Of a DNA stretch of 11,145 nt, positions 1 to 5,226 are shown piece after piece; the first letter of the stretch is position 1, and every line of letters begins with the position of its first letter. The notes under the pieces are model-generated. The model had not been told where the DNA came from. It did not search any database and saw nothing but the letters and a program-made list of their open reading frames with translations. Both the position numbers and the translations under genes were made by a program. Origin of the DNA: Candidatus Woesearchaeota archaeon (GTDB lineage Archaea; Nanobdellota; Nanobdellia; Woesearchaeales; CG1-02-33-12); contig PWVO01000098.1 in the NCBI GenBank assembly GCA_003561825.1, forward strand, positions 1 through 11,145, given 5' to 3'.

Positions 1-359
1 TGGCCCATATCACGCTGGTAGCATAGGTTAAGCTCTACATCCAGGACAGTGCCTGAGCCGCAGCCGTCTATTATATAGTAATCTTCAAGGCCATAACCCT
101 GAAGGTTTTCTATGCAGCTTGTTCGGTTGCTGGCAAAAAAGCAGTCATCTGGCAATTGCTTTTGAAGGCTTTTTTCTGGGCTAAATCTCACAAATTCAGT
201 CAGGTAAAGGCCCAAAAACAATACAATTAAAAATACAATAATCAGAAGGATAAAGATTTGCTTAAGTCCAATATGCATTCCAGATTTAGGCTTAAAAACA
301 TAATTCATTGACTTTTTTCTTTCTGAAGCTTTGTTTTTTTTGTTGTTTTGTAAAATCAT
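1..359 (-). CDS. Single-pass membrane protein with Cys-containing ectodomain (5' part, truncated by window edge)
   Basis: The reading frame starts at an ATG whose complement lies at 357-359 and stays open to the window edge (119 codons visible). A GAGGAG Shine-Dalgarno (complement of about 368-373) precedes this ATG by about 8 nt, which fixes the start. The protein has a basic N-terminus of about 33 residues, one strongly hydrophobic segment at about residues 34-54 (GLKQIFILLIIVFLIVLFLG, residues 31-50), then a polar region with Cys at 73, 82, 100 and 113 that could form disulfides outside the cell. The N-terminal topology resembles archaeal pilin-like or signal-anchor proteins, but no clear class III signal-peptidase site is visible. 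I do not recognise the family. That this is a real gene rests on the SD, the clean membrane-anchor layout and codon use like its neighbours. Confidence 0.65.
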   Translation of the reverse strand, partial: MILQNNKKNKASERKKSMNYVFKPKSGMHIGLKQIFILLIIVFLIVLFLGLYLTEFVRFSPEKSLQKQLPDDCFFASNRTSCIENLQGYGLEDYYIIDGCGSGTVLDVELNLCYQRDMG

Positions 360-608
360 TATAATTTCTCCTCTAATATCAAAAGATCACTCCGCTCCAT
401 TAATTCGAGCTTATTTTTTTGGAAAATTCCTCCAATCTGCTTTCACCCAAGCCAATGCATGCTGTTTCTTATTAATATCAGCTTTCCTCTTTCTTGGGCA
501 ATATTGCTCATTTTTTTATAGTATTGCCCCCCCCCCGTATAAATATTTTGTGTTTTTTTAAGCCAAGGCCTAGAAAATTATATAAAGTGCTCCTGCTTTG
601 GGATTATT
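360..608. other. Intergenic region with C10 homopolymer tract
   Basis: This spacer separates the leftward membrane-protein gene from the rightward orc1/cdc6. It holds the leader of the leftward gene (SD near 368-373), an uninterrupted run of ten C residues at 527-536, a short T7 run at 511-517 and the TATA box of orc1/cdc6. I see no convincing ORB-like origin repeat. A 34-codon open stretch on the minus strand (411-515) has no start codon and was not called. Confidence 0.5.
578..586 (+). promoter_or_regulatory. TATA box of orc1/cdc6
   Basis: TTATATAAA is centred about 27 bp upstream of the ATG at 609. This places transcription start at the start codon and implies a leaderless mRNA. No SD lies between the box and the ATG. 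Confidence 0.6.
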
Positions 609-1685
609 ATGTCGCTTTTCAAGGATATGCTTAGGAATGATGAAAGCCTTTTTGTTAATGCTGTTGCGCTTGACTATGACTATATGCCTAAGGAGATCAA
701 GTACAGGGAGAATGAGCAGCATTATATGGCCTCGTGCATTAAGCCGCTTCTGCAGAAAAGAAACGGAAGGAATCTTTTTATCTGCGGTGCTCCGGGTATT
801 GGCAAGACTGTTGCATGCAGGCATGTTCTCCAGGATCTTGAGGATGAGAGTGATGAGGTTATTCCTATTTACATTAACTGCTGGCAGAAAAATACTTCTT
901 ACAAGATTCTTATTGAGATTTGCTCTTTATTAGGGTATAAGCTGACGCACAACAAGAAAACTGACGAGCTTTTTAATGTTGTTAAGGGGATTATTAACAA
1001 GAAGTCTGCTGTCTTTGTTTTTGACGAAGCTGACAAGCTTGAAGACTATGATTTCCTGTATATGATTCTTGAGGAGATTTACCGCAAGGCAATTTTCTGC
1101 ATCACTAACAGCAGGGACTGGGTTGCAGGGCTTGAGGACAGGATAAGGTCAAGGCTTATGCCTGAATTGCTTGAGTTCAGGCCTTATAATGCCAATGAAA
1201 CTGAAGGGATATTAAAAGAAAGGATTAAGATGGCTTTTGAAAGAGGCGTGTGGGAAGATGATGCTGTTGAGATTGCTGTAGAAAAGACTTGCGAGATAGA
1301 GGATATAAGGACCGGGCTTTATCTGCTTAGGGAATCTGGGAATGTTGCTGAAGACAGGTCTTCAAGGAAGGTTTCTGCTGCTGATGTTGAAAATGCTGTT
1401 AAGAGGCTTCCTGAGTTCAGCTCAAAGAAAAGCTCTGATATAGAGGATGATGAGTCAAAGATGGTTCTTGATGTTGTTAAGAAAGGCCAGGGCAAGAGGA
1501 TTGGCGAGCTTTTTGAGGATTACAAGGCTGCAGGAGGGAATTCTGTTTACAAGACTTTTCAGAGGAAAATCACAAAGCTTGACAAAGACGGGTTTGTTGT
1601 TACTGAAAAGATTCCCGGAGGGAAGGAAGGTAATACTACTATTGTAAAATACAAGGATGTTACTAAGAAGCTTACTGAATTCTGA
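609..1685 (+). CDS. cdc6: Orc1/Cdc6-family replication initiator (AAA+ ATPase)
   Basis: This 358-aa protein is a likely origin-recognition and MCM-loading ATPase. The AAA+ core shows Walker A GAPGIGKT (residues 60-67), Walker B VFVFDEAD (135-142), a sensor-1 region FCITNSRD (163-170), an arginine-rich DRIRSRL segment (177-183) and a lid/sensor-2 helix around EDIRTGLYLLR (231-241). Residues from about 285 onward resemble the C-terminal winged helix used for origin DNA binding. Length is slightly short of the usual 370-420 aa for archaeal Orc1/Cdc6. The start is supported by a TATA box 27 bp upstream (leaderless). The gene ends convergently with the acylphosphatase gene and overlaps it by 14 bp. 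Initiator genes in archaea often sit beside an origin, but no origin repeats could be recognised here by eye. A non-replicative AAA+ paralogue is possible but less likely. Confidence 0.88.
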   Translation: MSLFKDMLRNDESLFVNAVALDYDYMPKEIKYRENEQHYMASCIKPLLQKRNGRNLFICGAPGIGKTVACRHVLQDLEDESDEVIPIYINCWQKNTSYKILIEICSLLGYKLTHNKKTDELFNVVKGIINKKSAVFVFDEADKLEDYDFLYMILEEIYRKAIFCITNSRDWVAGLEDRIRSRLMPELLEFRPYNANETEGILKERIKMAFERGVWEDDAVEIAVEKTCEIEDIRTGLYLLRESGNVAEDRSSRKVSAADVENAVKRLPEFSSKKSSDIEDDESKMVLDVVKKGQGKRIGELFEDYKAAGGNSVYKTFQRKITKLDKDGFVVTEKIPGGKEGNTTIVKYKDVTKKLTEF

Positions 1686-1941
1686 ATTCAGCAAAGCTGT
1701 TTTCTGGCTGTTCATACTCTATGTCTATGCTTTCTACTCTGGCAAATGAGGGGCCTTTTCTGCAGAACTCTATGAGCTTTTCAATGCTTTTTTCAGGGCC
1801 TTCTGCAAGGACTTCAACACTTCCATCTGGATTGTTCCTGGCATGGCCCTTTATTTCAAGGCTTTGGGCCTCTCTTCTTACGCTGTATCTAAAGCCTACG
1901 CCCTGGACTGTGCCCTTTATTGTGATTTTTGCTCTTATCAT
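1672..1941 (-). CDS. acyP: Acylphosphatase
   Basis: This 89-aa cytosolic enzyme hydrolyses the carboxyl-phosphate bond of acyl phosphates. The signature GTVQGVGFR ends at Arg18, which matches the phosphate-binding arginine, and Asn36 in ARNNPDGSVEV matches the catalytic asparagine. Their spacing of 18 residues equals that of the vertebrate enzymes (Arg23/Asn41). Length is typical of the family. No SD precedes the ATG; an AT-rich TATA-like box (complement of about 1964-1974) lies about 27 bp upstream, so a leaderless transcript is likely. The 3' end overlaps the end of orc1/cdc6 by 14 bp in convergent orientation. Confidence 0.93.
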   Translation of the reverse strand: MIRAKITIKGTVQGVGFRYSVRREAQSLEIKGHARNNPDGSVEVLAEGPEKSIEKLIEFCRKGPSFARVESIDIEYEQPENSFAEFRIQ

Positions 1942-1963
1942 ATGTTATAATAAAGCTTTATTG

Positions 1964-1974
1964 TATTTTAATTT
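1964..1974 (-). promoter_or_regulatory. TATA-like box of the acylphosphatase gene
   Basis: An AATTAAAATA-type sequence on the minus strand is centred about 27 bp upstream of the ATG at 1941. It fits the leaderless pattern of the window but is embedded in generally AT-rich DNA. Confidence 0.4.
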
Positions 1975-2010
1975 TATGCCACTGGACACTGGACATTGGG
2001 TGAAATAAGG

Positions 2011-2018
2011 TATTTAAA
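2011..2018 (+). promoter_or_regulatory. TATA box upstream of the structured RNA
   Basis: TATTTAAA is centred near 2014.5. Applying the 26-27 bp spacing seen elsewhere in the window puts transcription start near 2041, just before the structured RNA region. This suggests the RNA can be transcribed without any associated protein gene. Confidence 0.45.
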
Positions 2019-2040
2019 GGAATTTGCGTTTCCATATTGT

Positions 2041-2357
2041 ATTGGAGGTGATAGTAAGTAACACATTCCCACCTTCTAAAGAAGGGGGCTTTCAGGTGAC
2101 TGAGCCTGTGTTACCAGACTTAGCAAAGAGATTTGCTACGTTATCTGTGATGTAGAAACCCAACAATTTGCTCAGTTGTTGGCTCTTTCGTGGCACTGTA
2201 AACAGCTCTGAGGGATTCGGAGCAGTCAACCACATTGCGAAGCACGGATAACCTTGTCGAGAGCAACATAACCTGCGTGGGGCGGGGGGCTTACAGCCAA
2301 GGTGGTTAAATCCACCAAGCCCCACATCAAATTCAACAATGTATAATGGAGGTAAAC
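2041..2357 (+). ncRNA. Structured ncRNA, probably an IscB/IsrB-type omegaRNA (HEARO-like)
   Basis: No coding frame here is convincing, but the region is full of complementary helices. Helix 2058-2065/2107-2114 (GTAACACA with TGTGTTAC) encloses two small hairpins, including CCTTC-taaa-GAAGG. Further helices are 2122-2127/2132-2137 (AGCAAA/TTTGCT), 2160-2166/2176-2182 (CCAACAA/TTGTTGG), a GTGG...CCAC arm around 2190-2233 with inner GCTC/GAGC, and 2277-2283/2319-2325 (GTGGGGC/GCCCCAC) enclosing hairpin 2301-2305/2312-2316. It follows a GTGA tetranucleotide (2048-2051); HEARO elements are reported to insert after ATGA or GTGA. The 3' end carries GGAGGTAAACGG, close to the end of the well-studied OgeuIscB omegaRNA (GGAGGAACGG) as I remember it. 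Size (about 300 nt) suits IsrB/IscB omegaRNAs. The helices are seen; the family assignment is an inference. An unrelated stand-alone archaeal RNA is the main alternative. Confidence 0.55.
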
Positions 2358-2400
2358 GGGCTTCCTCCCACAGATAAATCTGTGGGTATCCGCCCTACGA
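2052..2400 (+). mobile_element. Remnant or non-autonomous IS200/IS605-superfamily element lacking its protein gene
   Basis: The interval runs from just after the GTGA at 2048-2051 to a right-end-like hairpin. It contains the omegaRNA-like region, then an SD-like GGAGGT (2348-2353) with no ORF behind it, then immediately the nested hairpin 2358-2395. That arrangement is what remains if the iscB/isrB reading frame is removed from an omegaRNA-ORF-right-end element. No transposase or nuclease frame, even broken, is visible. Exact ends are uncertain because this superfamily makes no target duplication. The stretch is visibly richer in G and C than the genes around it. Confidence 0.45.
2358..2395 (+). 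repeat. Nested hairpin resembling an IS605-family right end
   Basis: CCCACAGA (2367-2374) pairs with TCTGTGGG (2379-2386) around a TAAA loop. An outer GGGC/GCCC pair (2358-2361 with 2392-2395) flanks it. Imperfect palindromes of this kind near the element end are recognised by Y1 HUH transposases in IS200/IS605 elements. The hairpin is certain; its role is inferred. Confidence 0.55.
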
Positions 2401-2412
2401 TTTTATGAACAG

Positions 2413-2422
2413 CTATAATAAA
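2413..2422 (+). promoter_or_regulatory. TATA-like box of the tiny-protein operon
   Basis: CTATAATAAA-type sequence predicts transcription start near 2445. That leaves a leader of roughly 58 nt containing the SD of the gene at 2503. It lies about 20 bp beyond the putative right end of the upstream element. Confidence 0.4.
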
Positions 2423-2502
2423 AAAATTGAACAGGTGTTTTTCAGGCAGATAAGGGATTTGACTCTCAGGACTTCAAGGCCAGATCAAAGGAGGTGGTGC
2501 TG

Positions 2503-2619
2503 ATGGAATGCGATATTTATACTGATGAAGGGATTAATGGATATATGGATGATGACTGCATATCAAGTGTTGAGAATGGCTTTATGAGCGGTTATCTTGA
2601 AGCTGAAGGGGGTGATTAA
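2503..2619 (+). CDS. Tiny acidic protein (38 aa), unknown function
   Basis: The ATG at 2503 is preceded by an excellent SD, AAAGGAGGTG (2487-2496), 6-7 nt upstream. The 38-residue product is acidic, has two cysteines (Cys3 and Cys19) and ends in an ENGFMSGYLEA stretch. The pattern of acidic linker, then E-x-G-F-M-x-G-Y, recalls short proteins I associate with DPANN genomes, but I cannot name a family. No signal peptide or membrane segment is present. The stop codon region overlaps the GTG start of the next gene by 8 bp, suggesting coupled translation. A TATA-like box at 2413-2422 and a terminator at 2764-2788 frame a compact two-gene unit. The strong SD is the main support for calling it a gene. 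Confidence 0.55.
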   Translation: MECDIYTDEGINGYMDDDCISSVENGFMSGYLEAEGGD

Positions 2620-2740
2620 GATATTTTTCAGAAGAAGGACTGATTTTTTGGACTGGAAAAGCTACAAGAGCAAGGTAGATTTTCTTGAGTTTTTTTACTG
2701 GCAGCAGAGCACTCACAGGGAAAGCATAAGAAATTCTTAA
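2612..2740 (+). CDS. Tiny basic/aromatic protein (42 aa), unknown function
   Basis: The GTG at 2612 overlaps the end of the upstream tiny gene (GTGATTAA contains both the start and the upstream TAA), and a run of five G (2608-2612) lies close by; translation probably depends on coupling. The product is rich in Arg/Lys near the N-terminus (IFFRRR) and in aromatic residues later (FLEFFYWQQ), suggesting an amphipathic helix or helical hairpin that could bind membrane or a partner protein. It ends 23 bp before the terminator hairpin. No family is recognised. It could pair with its acidic 38-aa neighbour since the charges are complementary, but this is only inference. Confidence 0.45.
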   Translation: MIKIFFRRRTDFLDWKSYKSKVDFLEFFYWQQSTHRESIRNS

Positions 2741-2763
2741 ATCCATACCAAACGCCTCTTTTT

Positions 2764-2788
2764 CCCCTCATTACGAGGGGTTTTTTTT
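2764..2788 (+). terminator. Hairpin plus T8 transcription terminator
   Basis: CCCCTC (2764-2769) pairs with GAGGGG (2775-2780) over a five-base loop, followed by eight T (2781-2788). It closes the tiny-protein operon and precedes the promoter of the next gene by about 13 bp. In archaea the T run itself is the main termination signal. Confidence 0.7.
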
Positions 2789-2801
2789 CTTAACCAAAAA
2801 C

Positions 2802-2810
2802 TATTAAAAA
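2802..2810 (+). promoter_or_regulatory. TATA box of the erythromycin-esterase-family gene
   Basis: TATTAAAAA is centred 26 bp upstream of the ATG at 2832. No SD is present, so a leaderless transcript is predicted. Confidence 0.5.
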
Positions 2811-2831
2811 GATGAGTTCTTTAGGTATTAA

Positions 2832-4172
2832 ATGGCTTTTAAAAAAGGGGTTAAACTGCTGTTTTTGATTGTTTTGCTGCCTGCTCTGCTTGGGTGCAAT
2901 GGGCATGATTCTTTGTTTAAGGAGGAATTTTACAGGCCTGATTTTTCTGATGCTGAAAACGAGATAATCAATTCTTTTCTTTTTGAGGCATATCCTCTGG
3001 ATGATGAGGCTCTTGATACTTTAGCCAGGAAGATGTCTTCTGCTGATTTTGTGCTTTTGGGCGAATCAACGCACGGCACAAGCGAGTATTACAGCCTGAG
3101 GGCAGAGATTTCAAAAAGGCTTATTGAGGATTATGGCTTTAGCTTTATTGCTGTTGAGGGTGACTGGGATTCTCTGTACAGGGTTAACCAGTATGTTAAG
3201 CACAAGAGGGGGGGAAGTGCTGAGGATGCTTTGAGGGGCATTGAGAGGTGGCCTCTGTGGATGTGGAGGAATTATGAGACTGCTGGTCTTGCTGAGTGGA
3301 TGAGGGATTATAATGAAGGGAAAAGGCCTGAGGAGATGGCTGGGTTTTACGGCATGGATGTTTATGATGCTGAGAGGTCTTTTATGGCTTTGCGGGCTTT
3401 TTTTTCTGAGAATGAGATTAATAGCAAAGAAGCTGATGACTTTTTTGAGTGCTTTTATTTTGCAGAGGAGTCTTTTCATTATTACCCTGGGCTTTCTATG
3501 GAAGGGCATGTGTGCAGTGAAGAGGCTGAGGGGCTTGTTGGGTATATTGAGGAAGAGCTTTCCGGTGTGCTTGATGACGAGGTTTTGTTTTATGTGGGGC
3601 AGAATGCTTATGTTGTTAAGGGGGCTGAGAAGCATTTCAGGATAAGGAGCGACCCTGAGTCGTGGAACAGCAGGGTTCTTCATATGTTCAGCACAGTTGA
3701 GAGGCTTAGTGAGCATTATGGCGAGGGATCAAAGGCTATTGTCTGGGCCCACAATACTCATGTTGGCGATGCAAGGTTTACGCCTATGGGGGCTGCGGGA
3801 AGCCTGAACAGCGGACAGCTTTTCAGGGAGAATTATGGCAGTGATGCTGTTTTTATACTGGGCTTCGGAGCCTATAAGGGAGATGTGCTTGCTGGAAGGC
3901 AGTGGGGGGCTGAGATGCTTGAGATGGAGATGCCTGAGGCAATTGACGGAAGCATTGAGGCTCTGCTTGAGAAAGCCGGGTTTAAGCAGGGTGTTTTTGT
4001 TTTCAGGGATTCGCCTGAGAAGATTGAAAGGCCTATTCCCCACAGGGCTGTTGGTGTTGTCTACAACCCTGAGCGGGAAGCTCATGGGAATTATGTGCCT
4101 ACTATTATGCAGCATAGGTATGATGCTTTTATTTTCTTAAGGGAAACAGGGGCTTTGGGGTTTATTTATTAG
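2832..4172 (+). CDS. Erythromycin esterase-family protein, predicted lipoprotein
   Basis: This 446-aa protein belongs to the erythromycin-esterase homologue family. Predicted active-site residues follow the EreB spacing exactly: Glu78 and His81 in GESTHG (EreB E43/H46), Glu109 in VEGDW (EreB E74), and His307/His310 in AHNTHVGD (EreB H285/H288). The residue after Glu109, an Arg in EreB, is Gly here. Other family landmarks are WPLWMW (140-145) and GFYGMDVYD (171-179). The N-terminus is a lipoprotein-like signal: basic start, hydrophobic core, then LLGC with Cys22 as the lipidation site, so the enzyme would sit outside the cell on the membrane. Substrate is unknown; most family members are not proven macrolide esterases. 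The start is supported by the TATA box 26 bp upstream and by the complete signal peptide. Confidence 0.85.
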   Translation: MAFKKGVKLLFLIVLLPALLGCNGHDSLFKEEFYRPDFSDAENEIINSFLFEAYPLDDEALDTLARKMSSADFVLLGESTHGTSEYYSLRAEISKRLIEDYGFSFIAVEGDWDSLYRVNQYVKHKRGGSAEDALRGIERWPLWMWRNYETAGLAEWMRDYNEGKRPEEMAGFYGMDVYDAERSFMALRAFFSENEINSKEADDFFECFYFAEESFHYYPGLSMEGHVCSEEAEGLVGYIEEELSGVLDDEVLFYVGQNAYVVKGAEKHFRIRSDPESWNSRVLHMFSTVERLSEHYGEGSKAIVWAHNTHVGDARFTPMGAAGSLNSGQLFRENYGSDAVFILGFGAYKGDVLAGRQWGAEMLEMEMPEAIDGSIEALLEKAGFKQGVFVFRDSPEKIERPIPHRAVGVVYNPEREAHGNYVPTIMQHRYDAFIFLRETGALGFIY

Positions 4173-4191
4173 AGGTTTTAAAAGAGCAAGG

Positions 4192-4200
4192 TATAAAAAG
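4192..4200 (+). promoter_or_regulatory. TATA box of the small membrane-protein gene
   Basis: TATAAAAAG is centred near 4196. The 26-27 bp spacing points to transcription start at about 4222, which coincides with the second in-frame ATG and helps choose that start over the one at 4213. Confidence 0.55.
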
Positions 4201-4221
4201 GATTAATGTTTTATGATAAAA

Positions 4222-4587
4222 ATGGATGACAGATTAAAGGCACCAATGATTTTATGCTTTGTAGGGAGCATATTGCTTTTTCTTGAGTCTGTTACAGATA
4301 TTATTTTAAAGGATTTTTACGAGCAAGAGATTTTTGCGATTTTTGAATCAATTATTCAAATACCTATTGGACAGATTTGGCTTGTAATGGGAATTGTCGG
4401 TATTGTTCTTTCTTTGGGGTTAATGGCCTTGCTGCTCTATATGTATAAAAAGGGCGCAGGGTCTGGGCATTTTATTGCAATATTAGTTATTTCTCTGATT
4501 GGCTTTGTTTCTTCTACTGCGGTTTTTTCCCTGATATTCATATTAATTGGGAGTATAATTGGGATTGTTGCAACAAGCAAAAAATAG
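4222..4587 (+). CDS. Small four-helix integral membrane protein, unknown function
   Basis: This protein of 121 aa (124 aa if the ATG at 4213 is used) has about four hydrophobic segments: roughly residues 7-28, 48-75, 82-101 and 100-118 (numbered from 4222). A short basic loop (YKKGAG) follows the second segment and a basic tail (SKK) ends the protein. The layout resembles small DUF-type archaeal and bacterial membrane proteins such as the DUF4064 group, but no signature is decisive. It follows the lipoprotein gene by about 50 bp with its own TATA box, so co-transcription is not required. Function is not predictable. Confidence 0.7.
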   Translation: MDDRLKAPMILCFVGSILLFLESVTDIILKDFYEQEIFAIFESIIQIPIGQIWLVMGIVGIVLSLGLMALLLYMYKKGAGSGHFIAILVISLIGFVSSTAVFSLIFILIGSIIGIVATSKK

Positions 4588-4620
4588 TCTAGATGCTAAA
4601 TTCTGCCAGGATTAAGGCAA

Positions 4621-4630
4621 AATATTTAAA
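4621..4630 (+). promoter_or_regulatory. TATA box of the tsaC-phosphoesterase operon
   Basis: AATATTTAAA is centred about 27 bp upstream of the ATG at 4653. It supports that leaderless start over the upstream in-frame ATG at 4593 and the downstream one at 4680. Confidence 0.55.
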
Positions 4631-4652
4631 TGGCCTTATTTTACCACTTAGC

Positions 4653-5225
4653 ATGAACACTTTTATTAAGGAAGAGATTATGCTTAGGAAAGAGCATTTT
4701 ATTGAGAAGATTAGAGACGGAGCTATATTTATACACCCTACTGACACAATATATGGAATTGGGTGCAATGCGCTTAACAGCAAGGCTGTTGAAAAGATAA
4801 GGAAGATTAAAAAGATGAACACTATGCCTTTTTCTGTGATTGCTCCCTCAAAGGAATGGATTCATAAAAACTGTGTTGTTACAGGTGATGTTGAGAAGTG
4901 GCTTAAGAAGCTTCCAGGAAGGATAACTCTTATTCTTAAGCTGAAGAATAAAAAGGCTGTCTCAAAATCTGTGAACAACAGCTGGGACACTATTGGGGTC
5001 AGAATCCCCAAGAACTGGTTTTCTGATTTGGTTGCTGAGGCCGGTGTGCCTTTTGTAACTACAAGCGCCAATGTATGCGGCGAGGATTATATGAAGTCTG
5101 TTGACGAGCTTGATGTAAAGATAAGGAACAATGTTAATTTTATTATTTATTCTGGGGACAAAAAAGGAAAGCCTTCCAGGATTATTGACCTTACTAAAGA
5201 TAAGCCTTCTATTCTAAGGAGGTAA
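4653..5225 (+). CDS. tsaC: Threonylcarbamoyl-AMP synthase (YrdC/TsaC/Sua5 family)
   Basis: This 190-aa protein is a single YrdC domain. It should make threonylcarbamoyl-AMP from threonine, bicarbonate and ATP for the t6A37 modification of ANN-decoding tRNAs; transfer to tRNA needs the Kae1/KEOPS machinery, not seen in this window. Motifs (numbered from 4653): HPTDTIYGIG (28-37), the basic segment KIRKIKK (48-54), LPGRITLIL (87-95), IGVRIP (114-119), TTSANVCGE (136-144) and GKPSRIIDLT (172-181). It lacks the C-terminal Sua5 domain found in many archaeal homologues. The TATA box selects the start at 4653; ATG 4680, with a weak purine-rich SD, is an alternative that would keep the whole domain. 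The stop lies one nucleotide before the next gene, so the two form an operon. Confidence 0.88.
   Translation: MNTFIKEEIMLRKEHFIEKIRDGAIFIHPTDTIYGIGCNALNSKAVEKIRKIKKMNTMPFSVIAPSKEWIHKNCVVTGDVEKWLKKLPGRITLILKLKNKKAVSKSVNNSWDTIGVRIPKNWFSDLVAEAGVPFVTTSANVCGEDYMKSVDELDVKIRNNVNFIIYSGDKKGKPSRIIDLTKDKPSILRR
5216..5222 (+). promoter_or_regulatory. Shine-Dalgarno of the internal operon gene
   Basis: AAGGAGG lies inside the last codons of tsaC, 4 nt before the ATG at 5227. It contrasts with the leaderless first gene and shows that SD-led initiation is used within operons here. Confidence 0.75.
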
Positions 5226-5226
5226 A

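Noticed and set aside
411..515. Open minus-strand frame of 34 codons with protein-like composition (Lys/Arg/Trp rich)
   Set aside because: It has no ATG, GTG or TTG near its 5' end and is preceded directly by a stop; the only ATG nearby (509-511) is in another frame that ends after 22 codons. It could be a gene remnant, but evidence is too thin.
331..561. Plus-strand 76-aa reading frame rich in Phe, Ile and Leu
   Set aside because: It overlaps the start and SD of the leftward membrane-protein gene, has no SD or spaced TATA box, and its hydrophobicity only reflects T-rich DNA.
360..608. Replication origin next to orc1/cdc6
   Set aside because: Archaeal initiator genes often adjoin origins, but no repeated ORB-like or inverted motifs were recognisable in this spacer.
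1721..2008. A 95-aa plus-strand frame overlapping the acylphosphatase gene
   Set aside because: It is antisense to a gene with an intact active-site signature and shows no motif of its own.
2048..2155. Plus-strand GTG-initiated 35-codon frame near a GGAGGTGAT sequence at 2044-2052
   Set aside because: The GTG lies inside the SD-like motif itself, and the region is dominated by base-paired helices; coding is not needed to explain it.
2092..2325. Minus-strand 77-aa reading frame across the structured RNA
   Set aside because: Composition rich in Pro, Cys and Ser with no family signature; it is explained by the paired, GC-richer RNA region on the plus strand.
2041..2400. RNase P RNA or archaeal SRP (7S) RNA
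   Set aside because: I could not find the conserved RNase P core (GGAAAGUCC-type and ACAGAA-type segments) or the SRP helix 8 core (GGAAG...AGCAGC-type). The 3' context with SD and transposon-like hairpin fits a mobile-element RNA better.
2405..2503. A 32-aa plus-strand frame whose TGA overlaps the ATG of the 38-aa tiny gene (TGATG)
   Set aside because: It has no SD, and the TATA-like box predicted for the downstream tiny operon (2413-2422) lies inside it, so most transcripts would lack its start.
3111..3716. A 201-aa minus-strand frame inside the erythromycin-esterase-family gene
   Set aside because: Antisense shadow: composition is biased by the opposite-strand codons, and the plus-strand frame carries clear catalytic motifs.
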